Virus record (IMG/VR): IMGVR_UViG_3300001686_000348
Span: 1 to 27,238 of that record
Length of the DNA: 27,238 bases
Origin: a virus
Reading direction: 5' to 3' (one strand)
Positions within the stretch are counted from its first letter, which is position 1, and each line of letters opens with the position of its first letter. Under the pieces are notes generated by a model, which saw nothing but the letters and a program-made list of their open reading frames with translations, was not told the DNA's origin and made no database searches. Positions 1 through 6,134 of this stretch are shown here, one piece after another. The position numbers were made by a program, and so were the translations under genes.

Positions 1-429
1 ATGGTGATTCAGATGAAATTCAATAGACCGAAAACGGTTAAAACCAGTAAGGAAACAAGGCAGAGTGCTCGTTGGATTTATGAGACCTTCGATTCTTTCA
101 GCAAAAAGTATTTGGGTCTTGAACACAATACCCGCATTGCTCCGGAGTTAAAAAGCGACACCAAGCCGATAGTAAAGAATTCTCTTTCTCACGCTGTATG
201 TCGTTGGGTGGAAGAAAACCCAGACACATGGAAAGAAGATTGGGATCGCCTGTTAGAAGAAATCGAAAAGGGCAATGAATTCATGAAGCGTGGATACAAG
301 AATCTAAAAGCTCCAAATCTGGCTTGGTTGTTTTCAAGCCGGGGTGGGGACATGGGCTTGGTCCGTGTAATTGATGGGTCTTATTCACACTGGAATCACA
401 GCACATATTCAGACGGAGACATGACTTAG
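1..429 (+). CDS. hypothetical protein, possibly cut by the window edge
   Basis: Open from the first base of the window, so the ATG at 1 may be an internal methionine and the true start may lie further upstream. The 142 visible residues are charged and apparently helical and soluble, with no signal peptide or membrane segment. The C-terminal part has an Asn-Leu-Ala-Trp-Leu-Phe stretch followed about ten residues later by Arg-Val-Ile-Asp-Gly-Ser-Tyr. This is reminiscent of the C-terminal tail of some phage replication or DnaD-like proteins, but that is a weak resemblance and I assign no function. It lies 11 nt before a helix-turn-helix gene on the same strand, consistent with the end of an early-gene operon. 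Confidence 0.7.
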   Translation: MVIQMKFNRPKTVKTSKETRQSARWIYETFDSFSKKYLGLEHNTRIAPELKSDTKPIVKNSLSHAVCRWVEENPDTWKEDWDRLLEEIEKGNEFMKRGYKNLKAPNLAWLFSSRGGDMGLVRVIDGSYSHWNHSTYSDGDMT

Positions 430-440
430 AGAGAACAGTT

Positions 441-689
441 ATGAAGCAGGAATTTTACACAATCAAAGAGGCCGCAACGATTATGAACTGCCCTGAGCAG
501 ACGCTTTACACGCGCATTCGACGCAGCCGAGTGAAGGCCATCAAAGCTGATTACCGCGTTTTCATCAGTCATGAGTCATTGCAACAAATGATTGCTGACC
601 AACAGAACGAAGCAATCATCGAAGCCGCAACCGCAAACGACGAACTCAGAGCCAAGATTGTCGAACTGATAGAACAATCCAACGCCTAA
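441..689 (+). CDS. small helix-turn-helix DNA-binding protein (excisionase/MerR-like)
   Basis: An 82-aa protein. Residues about 5-55 fit the HTH_17/excisionase pattern: Phe-Tyr-Thr-Ile-Lys-Glu-Ala-Ala near the N-terminus, a turn, Leu-Tyr-Thr-Arg-Ile-Arg as recognition helix, and a short beta wing ending in Val-Phe-Ile-Ser. The last 25 residues form an acidic helix. Proteins of this kind act as excisionases, repressors or small transcription regulators in phages; which one cannot be told here. The spacing of 11 nt after the previous gene and the tiny ORFs after it suggest one transcript. The start is the first ATG and matches the usual N-terminus of the domain. Confidence 0.82.
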   Translation: MKQEFYTIKEAATIMNCPEQTLYTRIRRSRVKAIKADYRVFISHESLQQMIADQQNEAIIEAATANDELRAKIVELIEQSNA

Positions 690-735
690 CACCCGCGCCA
701 TTGATTGCGGCTTACACAAAACATGAGGCAGAGCC

Positions 736-906
736 ATGAAGATCGAAAGGATATATGAACACTCGCTGAATTGGAGAAGGTTCGCGGGAGTGCCGATCGG
801 CAAATTATACACGCAATATCTGGAGCGAATTTACCGTGAGGCCAGCCAGACTGTTTATTTCGTCGGGCCAGAACTTGAACGCAGAAAGAAACAGGCAGAG
901 GAATAA
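736..906 (+). CDS. small hypothetical protein (56 aa)
   Basis: ATG at 736 to TAA at 904-906. The product is basic and aromatic-rich, with Trp13, several Tyr and Arg, and a charged C-terminal helix. A weak purine-rich stretch (gaggcagag) precedes the start. It is flanked by the HTH gene, which ends 46 nt upstream, and by a 40-aa ORF that begins 2 nt after its stop, so the three look like one operon. No family recognised. The tight spacing and sensible residue composition are the only support; a chance ORF is possible. Confidence 0.5.
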   Translation: MKIERIYEHSLNWRRFAGVPIGKLYTQYLERIYREASQTVYFVGPELERRKKQAEE

Positions 907-908
907 TC

Positions 909-1031
909 ATGGACCCGGTATTCGAGCAACTCCAGGCGCAAACCGCAATCAACAACCAAAAAGTCTCACAGCTCCTTGAAGCCATTCGGAAAATACATCA
1001 GATTCAGCAGGAACGCAAGAAAAAGAGGTAA
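909..1031 (+). CDS. very small hypothetical protein (40 aa)
   Basis: ATG at 909 to TAA at 1029-1031, starting 2 nt after the preceding stop, with a Shine-Dalgarno-like AGAGGA about 6 nt upstream inside the previous gene. The peptide is a single amphipathic helix rich in Gln, Leu and Ile, ending in a Lys/Arg cluster (residues 35-40). Similar tiny coiled-coil-like proteins are common at the end of phage early operons, with unknown roles. Its last codons form the GAGGTAAC string that recurs at other gene junctions in this window, but no clear start codon follows it here. Confidence 0.45.
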   Translation: MDPVFEQLQAQTAINNQKVSQLLEAIRKIHQIQQERKKKR

Positions 1032-1046
1032 CAAGGGCCAAAAAAT

Positions 1047-1109
1047 AGGGGGTGTCGATGTGCGTTCTTATCTTTCATCGCTCAGCCCCCTGATAATTGA
1101 AACAAGGGG
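1047..1109 (+). promoter_or_regulatory. two-way inverted-repeat RNA element after the early cluster
   Basis: AGGGGG (1047-1052) can pair with CCCCCT (1086-1091), and inside that CGATG (1056-1060) pairs with CATCG (1076-1080). The same CCCCT can instead pair with AGGGG at 1105-1109. It begins 16 nt after the stop of the 40-aa ORF. There is no U-tract after either stem, so it is not a standard terminator; mutually exclusive stems suggest an attenuator or RNA-processing site. Confidence 0.35.
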
Positions 1110-1240
1110 TGTACTCCAAAGGGTAACGAAAGTGACGTACTACGTTTGTCCCACGATGGATCATAAACTTGCTCCAATGTTTATTGGTTTGTCGTATATG
1201 TTTCCGCTTGCGAATGCCGCAATTGGAAGCGGATGAAGTC

Positions 1241-1408
1241 ATGCCCATGAATCCCAAGCGTCACCACCAAGATCACTTCGATGATGAAGACTTCGATTCT
1301 GAAGTGTCTTCGTCGCCGTCTCTTCATGTTTTTCCTCCCTTCTCCACGCAGAACTTACCCGAACAGGATCGACCCCTTATTCTTTTTTCTGCGAATGTAC
1401 CCTTATAG
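1241..1408 (+). CDS. doubtful small acidic ORF (55 aa)
   Basis: ATG at 1241 (or 1247) preceded by GGAAGCGGATGAAGTC, which could act as a weak ribosome site. The N-terminal third is rich in His and Asp/Glu, followed by a Ser/Pro-rich low-complexity part. No family recognised and no operon partner, in a region that otherwise looks non-coding. I keep it only because the acidic composition is unlike random translation; it may well be spurious. Confidence 0.2.
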   Translation: MPMNPKRHHQDHFDDEDFDSEVSSSPSLHVFPPFSTQNLPEQDRPLILFSANVPL

Positions 1409-1764
1409 ACGTTCAGGGGTGCTCACTCGTTGCATTCTTAATCTTGCACGAAAGATAATCTGCAAAATAAATGCAGCAAGTAGGTGTGATTTTTGCTTGA
1501 CAAAACAATTGCGGGAAAGATCGCGGCTTAATTGCGACAGTAAAACGCCTTAGGTTGATGACTGAAGGTTATAAAACACTTAATCTGCTTGCATTATTCG
1601 CTTGAAAACGCTGCTACAAAATGTTCTGGTCAATATAGAGAGACATTCTCAACACTTAAACATTCGTGGTCGTTTCAGACCAGACCCGCCCCAACACTCG
1701 AAAGAGTTCTGAAGGCTATCCCTCACGGGCAGTTGAGGTGTCAGCATGACGTTACTCGTCTGCG

Positions 1765-2019
1765 TTGGTTCCCGTGCATGAACAGCAAGACCTAAGCGAA
1801 CTCATTCCCGTTTACAACATCTTCAATATGCGACTCGGAGAAATTACGATCCGTGAAGCCCTCAAACACGTTCAAGCCGACGAAATGTTCATTCGCTCGA
1901 AAGGCAAGGGCAACAATCGTCGTTACACATCATGCAAGTGGAAAGTCTTCAGGCAGAACACTTCGTGGCGACCAACCGATTCTGGCGGTTATACCGTGAT
2001 GCAGTTGGTTGAAAACTGA
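1765..2019 (+). CDS. hypothetical protein (84 aa), start uncertain
   Basis: Open from about 1750; the first possible start is TTG at 1765, with GTG at 1774 and ATG at 1828 as alternatives, none with a good ribosome site. The C-terminal half has a coherent soluble composition: Arg-Ser-Lys-Gly-Lys-Gly-Asn-Asn-Arg-Arg, a Trp-Lys-Val motif, and Asn-Thr-Ser-Trp-Arg-Pro-Thr-Asp-Ser-Gly-Gly-Tyr before the end. This looks like a real folded segment rather than chance. No function assigned. The weak start suggests either a non-canonical start or a decayed gene whose 5' end is lost. It ends 6 nt from the stop of the minus-strand membrane ORF. Confidence 0.4.
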   Translation: MVPVHEQQDLSELIPVYNIFNMRLGEITIREALKHVQADEMFIRSKGKGNNRRYTSCKWKVFRQNTSWRPTDSGGYTVMQLVEN

Positions 2020-2025
2020 ATACAC

Positions 2026-2166
2026 TCATTTCAGAATCTTCTCCAACGTATCGGCGACAACTTTATAGAGGCCAATCAGGAAGATGAGGAACACCGCAAA
2101 CCGCACAAGCCACAGTTCAGCTTTGCTAAATAGCTCATTAGGGTTTTTGAGGTTCTGTTTGGACAC
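2026..2166 (-). CDS. small single-pass membrane protein (46 aa)
   Basis: On the minus strand, GTG at 2166-2164 to TGA at 2028-2026. A clear AGGAG lies at 2175-2171, 4 nt before the start. The peptide has a polar N-terminus (residues 1-17), one hydrophobic segment at about 18-34 (Leu-Trp-Leu-Val-Arg-Phe-Ala-Val-Phe-Leu-Ile-Phe-Leu-Ile-Gly-Leu) and a short charged C-terminal helix. It runs against all nearby genes and faces the HNH gene across a 211-bp divergent spacer holding two identical repeats. Small membrane proteins in such places can be lysogeny-expressed accessory genes (immunity, exclusion) or holin-like; the sequence does not decide. It is too short for most gene callers. Confidence 0.5.
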   Translation of the reverse strand: MSKQNLKNPNELFSKAELWLVRFAVFLIFLIGLYKVVADTLEKILK

Positions 2167-2204
2167 ACGACTCCTATTTCCAATTGGCTCTAATCAAGGA
2201 ATAG

Positions 2205-2224
2205 GGGCCATTACTGCCCGATAG
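2205..2224. repeat. direct repeat, copy 1
   Basis: GGGCCATTACTGCCCGATAG. Identical to the copy at 2244-2263, 39 bp start to start. Each copy contains GGGC...GCCC arms around a 7-nt centre. Located in the spacer between the minus-strand 46-aa gene and the plus-strand HNH gene, so a repressor or activator operator pair is the simplest reading. Confidence 0.7.
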
Positions 2225-2243
2225 CGCAACCTGAAGAAAAAAC

Positions 2244-2263
2244 GGGCCATTACTGCCCGATAG
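2244..2263. repeat. direct repeat, copy 2
   Basis: Second exact copy of the 20-bp repeat at 2205-2224, followed by a separate near-palindrome TGATAATTAATCA at 2289-2301. No clear sigma70 -35/-10 pair could be matched to either strand of this spacer, so the promoter itself is not located. Confidence 0.7.
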
Positions 2264-2354
2264 GCGAACTCAACGGTTCCGGAAAGCTTGATAATTAATC
2301 ATACATTTTCCAGCTTTCACTCGCAAGACAATTTGCAACAAAAGGGACAAAACA

Positions 2355-2429
2355 ATGCCCGGGTTGCACCCACTTAAATGCCCGAAAGAGCTAAACGCCC
2401 ATGCAATAAATCGGGCTGCCCACAGTTAA
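2355..2429 (+). other. upstream ORF overlapping the HNH gene start (24 codons)
   Basis: ATG at 2355 is preceded at 6-10 nt by AAAGGGAC, a better ribosome site than anything before the HNH start at 2378. The ORF reads in a different frame, overlaps the first 52 nt of the HNH gene and stops at 2427-2429. It may be a leader whose translation opens or couples the HNH start, or an incidental ORF. Confidence 0.3.
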
Positions 2430-2800
2430 CGAAAGACGGTTATTGCCCACAGCACGTAAAGCCCAGCGTTGGCGCTGAAGCGAAACGACAATACGACAGA
2501 AACCGCAAGACTGATCCTTACCGCAAGCTGTACAACACAGCGCAATGGAAGCGGACAAGGCAAGCAATATTGGCGCGTGATCCGCTGTGCATGTTGGCAA
2601 AGAAATGTGTTGAACGTTTCGGAACACCAATGCCGGCAGAAGTGGTCGATCATATCAAGCCGATCAGAGATGGTGGCGAATCATTCGATGCTAACAACCT
2701 TCAGGGCTGCTGCAAGGCTTGCCACGATTGGAAGACATCAACAGAAAACGGTGGCCTGGGCCACAGAACAAATTCAATTTCCGAAAGGAGCAAGCAATGA
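2378..2800 (+). CDS. HNH endonuclease of the DNA-packaging module
   Basis: A 140-aa HNH nuclease. The N-terminal zinc knuckle shows Cys9, Cys14, Cys23 and His26. A basic linker follows, then a tyrosine/tryptophan region (residues 47-60). The beta-beta-alpha metal fold has Cys71/Cys77 and Cys112/Cys115 as likely zinc ligands, Asp91-His92 as the catalytic pair, the central Asn at 106/107 and a final His116. HNH proteins of this build next to terminase genes work with the terminase to cut concatemeric DNA at cos sites in HK97-like phages. Here it lies about 750 nt upstream of the small terminase. The start is forced, because a stop codon sits directly before ATG 2378; the start lacks a good ribosome site. 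It stops in ATGA, overlapping a two-codon minicistron. Confidence 0.88.
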   Translation: MPERAKRPCNKSGCPQLTKDGYCPQHVKPSVGAEAKRQYDRNRKTDPYRKLYNTAQWKRTRQAILARDPLCMLAKKCVERFGTPMPAEVVDHIKPIRDGGESFDANNLQGCCKACHDWKTSTENGGLGHRTNSISERSKQ

Positions 2801-2805
2801 GGTAA
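2784..2805 (+). promoter_or_regulatory. Shine-Dalgarno plus two-codon minicistron before a virion gene
   Basis: AAAGGAG (2784-2790), 6 nt, then ATG-AGG-TAA (2797-2805). The GAGGT inside the minicistron sits 8-9 nt before the real start at 2812 and can serve as a second ribosome site. The same design recurs at 12519-12542. Termination at the minicistron would place ribosomes directly on the next start. Confidence 0.45.
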
Positions 2806-2811
2806 CACGCA

Positions 2812-3264
2812 ATGGCACTAACAGGAACATCAACTAATCTTGGACTCACCACCGTAGGAACAAACCATCCCGAGGCGCAGTCCGCAGCAACTTCAGCACT
2901 ATCAAGCATCATCAATGGCGTAATCACAGCAGTCGACACGGCCATGGGCAACGTAGAAGTAAAGTCGGCTGACGGTGCCATCGCATCCACACAGGGTACA
3001 GTGAGCATCACCAAAGGCTCAGCCGCAGCCCTGACGTTGGCCGCACCAGCCGCAGGATTACCAGCAGCCGCAGGCAATGACGGTCAAACGCTGACCATCG
3101 TAAGCGAAACGGCATTTGCTCACGTTGTTACATTCCCAGCCAATAAGCTGAACAGCAACAAGGTAACAGCCACATTCGGCGCTGCTGTAGCCAACTCAAT
3201 CACATTGAAGGCGCGCAACGGTGTATGGTGGGTTGTATCGAACATCGGCGTAACGTTGGCCTAA
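2812..3264 (+). CDS. beta-rich probable virion protein (head decoration or head fibre candidate)
   Basis: A 150-aa protein poor in charged residues and rich in Ala, Thr, Val and Ser, without a signal peptide. Residues about 1-50 look helical (Ala/Ser-rich). Residues 50-150 alternate short beta strands, ending in a pattern of Gly-Gln-Thr-Leu-Thr-Ile-Val, Val-Val-Thr-Phe-Pro-Ala, Ser-Ile-Thr-Leu-Lys-Ala and Gly-Val-Trp-Trp-Val-Val. This C-terminal pattern is typical of small trimeric phage surface domains such as decoration proteins and fibre ends. The strong, doubled ribosome site suggests high expression, as expected for a virion component. Its place between HNH and small terminase does not settle the role. 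Confidence 0.7.
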   Translation: MALTGTSTNLGLTTVGTNHPEAQSAATSALSSIINGVITAVDTAMGNVEVKSADGAIASTQGTVSITKGSAAALTLAAPAAGLPAAAGNDGQTLTIVSETAFAHVVTFPANKLNSNKVTATFGAAVANSITLKARNGVWWVVSNIGVTLA

Positions 3265-3269
3265 TCCGT

Positions 3270-3437
3270 ATGAAGCCAAAGAAGAAAGAAACAGCCGTGA
3301 ACATATGGCCTTCGTTCGAGACCGCCGACCTGAACAGCTACGAACCCATAGGTACATTGGCGCGTGAACAAAAAATTATCCAGTTGCTTGACGCAATCCT
3401 GGCCGAACTAAAGCAGGGTAATGGGAGGCAATCCTAA
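3270..3437 (+). CDS. small hypothetical protein (55 aa)
   Basis: ATG at 3270, 5 nt after the stop of the previous gene; an in-frame ATG at 3225 would overlap that gene and is less likely. The N-terminus is Lys-rich (residues 2-7), the middle is polar with Trp and Pro, and residues about 28-48 form a leucine/isoleucine helix followed by a polar tail. No recognisable domain. There is no good ribosome site, so translation is probably coupled to the upstream gene. Small ORFs of this size before terminase genes are common and mostly uncharacterised. Confidence 0.5.
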   Translation: MKPKKKETAVNIWPSFETADLNSYEPIGTLAREQKIIQLLDAILAELKQGNGRQS

Positions 3438-3444
3438 TCCCCAC

Positions 3445-3512
3445 ATCCGGCAAGGGGTATGGGGTACGCGACCCGGATAGATGCGCAAAAGAGCCGATGC
3501 CCCTTCTTTTTT
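3445..3512 (+). promoter_or_regulatory. possible attenuator or pseudoknot before the small terminase
   Basis: ATCCGG (3445-3450) pairs with CCGGAT (3473-3478), while AAGGGG (3452-3457) pairs with CCCCTT (3500-3505), which runs into a T-rich tract (3504-3512). The two helices interleave, so they could form an H-type pseudoknot or compete. The T-tract makes the second helix terminator-like, although its loop is long (42 nt). Confidence 0.35.
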
Positions 3513-3546
3513 ACACGCATAACCACATCATAAAACCGCAATCAAT

Positions 3547-3957
3547 ATGCCAACACCACTTAAACCAACCAAGATGTTGGAACTTTCGGGTTCCTTCATT
3601 ACACACGCTGACCGTAAACGTGCTCGCGAAGGTGAACCCGTGCCGAACAAGCCGATTGGAGGTCCGCCAAAACGGCTCACGAAAGATGAAAAGGCTTTAT
3701 GGCGCGATTTGGTGAAGACAGTTCCGGCAGGTGTGTTGGGCGATTGTGACAAATACGCAGTTGAAACATTCTGCGTTCTGTTTTGTCGATTCCGTGCCTG
3801 CACGATCAAGTCGATGGAGATGACAACGCTCAATAGCCTGTTCACGCGCCTTGGTTTAACCCCAGCGGATCGGGCCCGTGTAAAGGCATCAGCAGCGCAG
3901 CAGAAAGAAGACGACCCTTGGGACGCACTAATCGTCAAACAGCCAGCTTTTGCCTAG
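3547..3957 (+). CDS. terS: terminase small subunit, P27-like
   Basis: A 136-aa protein matching the P27/Terminase_4 pattern. An N-terminal basic stretch has Lys-Arg-Ala-Arg-Glu-Gly-Glu-Pro and Pro-Pro-Lys-Arg-Leu. Then come a helix with Ala-Leu-Trp-Arg-Asp-Leu, a middle helical region, and the family-typical Leu-Gly-Leu-Thr-Pro-Ala-Asp-Arg-Ala-Arg-Val at about residues 103-114, with an acidic C-terminal end. Small subunits bind the packaging-initiation site and regulate the large subunit. The middle part (residues 60-100) is rather short for the family. It is separated from the large terminase by an antisense membrane gene whose 3' end overlaps this gene by 30 nt, an unusual break in the terS-terL pair. 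Confidence 0.85.
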   Translation: MPTPLKPTKMLELSGSFITHADRKRAREGEPVPNKPIGGPPKRLTKDEKALWRDLVKTVPAGVLGDCDKYAVETFCVLFCRFRACTIKSMEMTTLNSLFTRLGLTPADRARVKASAAQQKEDDPWDALIVKQPAFA

Positions 3958-4374
3958 CCATATAAATGGCCCAGCAATAAATGAGAATGCCATAACGAGG
4001 GGTAACATGGATTGCCATGTGAGCGGGCCGTAATCAACGGGACGCGCAAACCACAGAGCGGATACGAAACCAGTAACATTTGCGACCAACAATGTGATTG
4101 CAAAACCCGTATCATGCGAAGGCTCAGTCACGGTGTGCGAGAGTTGGTAGAAAACCAGTCCCGTGACCCCGATCACAAATGCCGGAACTGCACCCAACAT
4201 GTAAAAGAGCAAGAATTCAGGGACATATAAGCGTGCCATTTCAAAGAGATGATTCAGCGGCTCAGGCACTTTCGGCATTATGAATTTAAGAACCGCTAGT
4301 ATGAACGAACTCCACCAAAGAAAAAACTTCAGATCACTTTTCCAATCGTCTCGACCTTCCACGCGTGAGTTCAT
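3928..4374 (-). CDS. four-helix membrane protein, antisense to the packaging operon
   Basis: Minus strand, ATG at 4374, preceded by a strong GGAGGT site about 7 nt upstream. The product of 148 aa has a polar N-terminus (residues 1-13) and four hydrophobic segments at about 17-35, 50-75, 88-108 and 122-142, with short charged loops. No enzymatic motif seen. Its last 30 nt overlap the 3' end of the small terminase gene in opposite sense, and its start faces the large terminase gene across 67 bp. A lone reverse gene with its own ribosome site inside a late operon is typical of a moron, i.e. an accessory gene expressed separately, often for host fitness or superinfection exclusion. That function is inference only. 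Confidence 0.75.
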   Translation of the reverse strand: MNSRVEGRDDWKSDLKFFLWWSSFILAVLKFIMPKVPEPLNHLFEMARLYVPEFLLFYMLGAVPAFVIGVTGLVFYQLSHTVTEPSHDTGFAITLLVANVTGFVSALWFARPVDYGPLTWQSMLPLVMAFSFIAGPFIWLGKSWLFDD

Positions 4375-4441
4375 TTAAAGAACCTCCACCTTTATTCAGA
4401 CGCGAGACTAACCGCACTTCGTTGCAAACGCAGAAAGGAGA

Positions 4442-6127
4442 ATGCAAAAAAAAGATTATGCAGCCCTCGCCAAACAGTATGGCGATGATGTGCTGTCAGG
4501 AAAGATCCCGGCTTGCAAGTGGGTCAAGCGCGCCTGTGAGCGTCAGAAGAAGGACCTAGCCAAACAGGTCCAGCCGTATTACCAGTGGCGCTACGAAGCC
4601 GACAGGGGCATCAGGGTTTGTTCGTTCATCGAACTGTGCCCACACATCAAGGGCAAGCTCCGTGGACAACGCATCCGCTTAGAGCCGTGGCAAGTGTTCA
4701 TCCTCATGACTGTTTTCAGTTGGGTGAACAAGACCACCGGACTTCGCCGGTTCAGGCGCGTTTACATCGAGATTCCAAGAGGCAACGGTAAATCAGCCCT
4801 GAGTTCAGCTCTCGGTCTTTACATGGCCTTCATGGACGGCGAAGGTGGCGCAGAAGTTTACTCAGCAGCCACGACACGCGACCAAGCCAAGATTGTTTTT
4901 GATGCCGCTCAAGCGATGGCCCGCTCGATGCCGCAGTTCTTAAATAAATTTGGCGTTGAAGTAAATGCCCATGCCATTGTTCAGATCAACACAGCGTCAA
5001 CGTTCAAGCCGCTTTCGAGTGAAGCAAATACGCTGGACGGCCTCAACATTCACTTCGCCATCGTGGATGAGTTACACGCCCACCCAACCCGTGAGGTTTA
5101 CGACGTTCTCGAAACGGGCACGGGCAAGCGCGAACAATCATTGCTCTGGGTTATTACCACAGCAGGTTCCAACCGCGAGGGAATCTGTTACGAAGTTCGA
5201 AGTTATTTAATCAAGCTGTTGGACGGTGTGTTCGAAGACGATTCGGTCTTTGGCATCGTCTACGGCTTAGATGATGACGACGATTGGGCAGAAGAGGAAT
5301 CTTGGATAAAAGCCAACCCGAATTGGGGTGTGAGCGTTGTTGCCGACGCTATCAGGCAAGTCGCAAAGAAAGCCATCGAAACAGCTTCAGCGCAGCCAGC
5401 ATTCCAACAAAAGCACCTGAACATCTGGACAAGTGCCGACCACACATGGATGAACATGCAAAAGTGGGACGCCTGTTCTGATCCGAATCTGAACGAAGCG
5501 AATTTTGAAGAAGTTCCCGCGATTATCGGGTTAGACGTCGCTTCAAAGTTGGATTTGCTCGCATTGGTTCGCTTACACGTTAAGCACGTCGACGGTAAAC
5601 AACATTTTTATGCATTTGGGCGCTATTGGCTTCCCGAAGCAGCAATTCATAAAACCCAGAACTCGCAGTATCAGGGGTGGGTAATTAATGAACACCTGCA
5701 AACCTGCCCCGGCGAGACCAACGACTTTGATGTTGTTGAGGATGAAATCCGTAATCAGTATCGCAGGTTCGAAGTTCAAGAAGTAGCACACGACCAGTAC
5801 AACGCAACTTCATTTGTGAACCACCTTCAGCCCGAAGGCGTGGTGATGGTTGAAGTCCCGCAACGCACCCAGTTCTTCAGCCCTGCAATGAAGGAATTGG
5901 AAGCCGCAGTCTATGACGGACGCTTCCACCACAATGGCGACCCAATTCTGACGTGGGCGGTGAGCAATGTTGTTTGCCACAGGGACAAGAACGACAACCT
6001 GTTCCCCAACAAGGAACGATTCGAAAACAAGATTGACCCCGTTGTGGCGTTGCTGCTTGCCATGAGCCGTGCAATCACGATTGACCTCAAGCCAGCCTGG
6101 ACACCGCCGCTGGTTCAACTTTGGTAA
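4442..6127 (+). CDS. terL: terminase large subunit
   Basis: A 561-aa packaging motor of the Terminase_1 family. ATPase half: Walker A Pro-Arg-Gly-Asn-Gly-Lys-Ser at 112-118, Walker B Phe-Ala-Ile-Val-Asp-Glu at about 205-210 with Glu210 as likely catalytic residue, and the coupling motif Thr-Thr-Ala-Gly at 239-242. Nuclease half (RNase H fold): Asp365 and Asp371 in Gly-Leu-Asp-Val-Ala-Ser-Lys-Leu-Asp, Asp451 in His-Asp-Gln-Tyr-Asn-Ala, and Asp532 in Lys-Ile-Asp-Pro-Val-Val-Ala. All expected acidic residues are present, so it should be active. The length is normal for the family. AGAAAGGAG ends only 1 nt before the ATG, an oddly tight spacing also seen before the DUF2163 gene at 17214. No upstream start is available in frame. 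Confidence 0.97.
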   Translation: MQKKDYAALAKQYGDDVLSGKIPACKWVKRACERQKKDLAKQVQPYYQWRYEADRGIRVCSFIELCPHIKGKLRGQRIRLEPWQVFILMTVFSWVNKTTGLRRFRRVYIEIPRGNGKSALSSALGLYMAFMDGEGGAEVYSAATTRDQAKIVFDAAQAMARSMPQFLNKFGVEVNAHAIVQINTASTFKPLSSEANTLDGLNIHFAIVDELHAHPTREVYDVLETGTGKREQSLLWVITTAGSNREGICYEVRSYLIKLLDGVFEDDSVFGIVYGLDDDDDWAEEESWIKANPNWGVSVVADAIRQVAKKAIETASAQPAFQQKHLNIWTSADHTWMNMQKWDACSDPNLNEANFEEVPAIIGLDVASKLDLLALVRLHVKHVDGKQHFYAFGRYWLPEAAIHKTQNSQYQGWVINEHLQTCPGETNDFDVVEDEIRNQYRRFEVQEVAHDQYNATSFVNHLQPEGVVMVEVPQRTQFFSPAMKELEAAVYDGRFHHNGDPILTWAVSNVVCHRDKNDNLFPNKERFENKIDPVVALLLAMSRAITIDLKPAWTPPLVQLW

Positions 6128-6134
6128 ATAACAA

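Larger units (their letters stand above)
1032..1764. other. gene-poor interval
   Basis: About 730 nt with no convincing long gene. It contains an inverted-repeat element at 1047-1109 and a doubtful 55-aa ORF at 1241-1408 with an acidic Asp/His-rich N-terminus. A further imperfect hairpin lies at 1286-1311, and there is a perfect TTGACA hexamer at 1497-1502. No matching -10 box is present at the proper distance from that hexamer. The rest is AT-richer with scattered stops in all frames. It probably separates the early cluster from the late genes. Confidence 0.5.

Noticed and set aside
1497-1575. sigma70 promoter with TTGACA at 1497-1502
   Set aside because: No acceptable -10 hexamer at 16-18 bp; the nearest TATAAA (1570-1575) is far too distant.
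2469-2837. 122-aa plus-strand ORF overlapping the HNH gene
   Set aside because: Out-of-frame translation of the HNH gene; the HNH frame has the zinc and catalytic residues.
3225-3264. Upstream start at 3225 for the 55-aa ORF
   Set aside because: Would overlap the preceding virion gene by 40 nt; the ATG at 3270 right after its stop is more natural.
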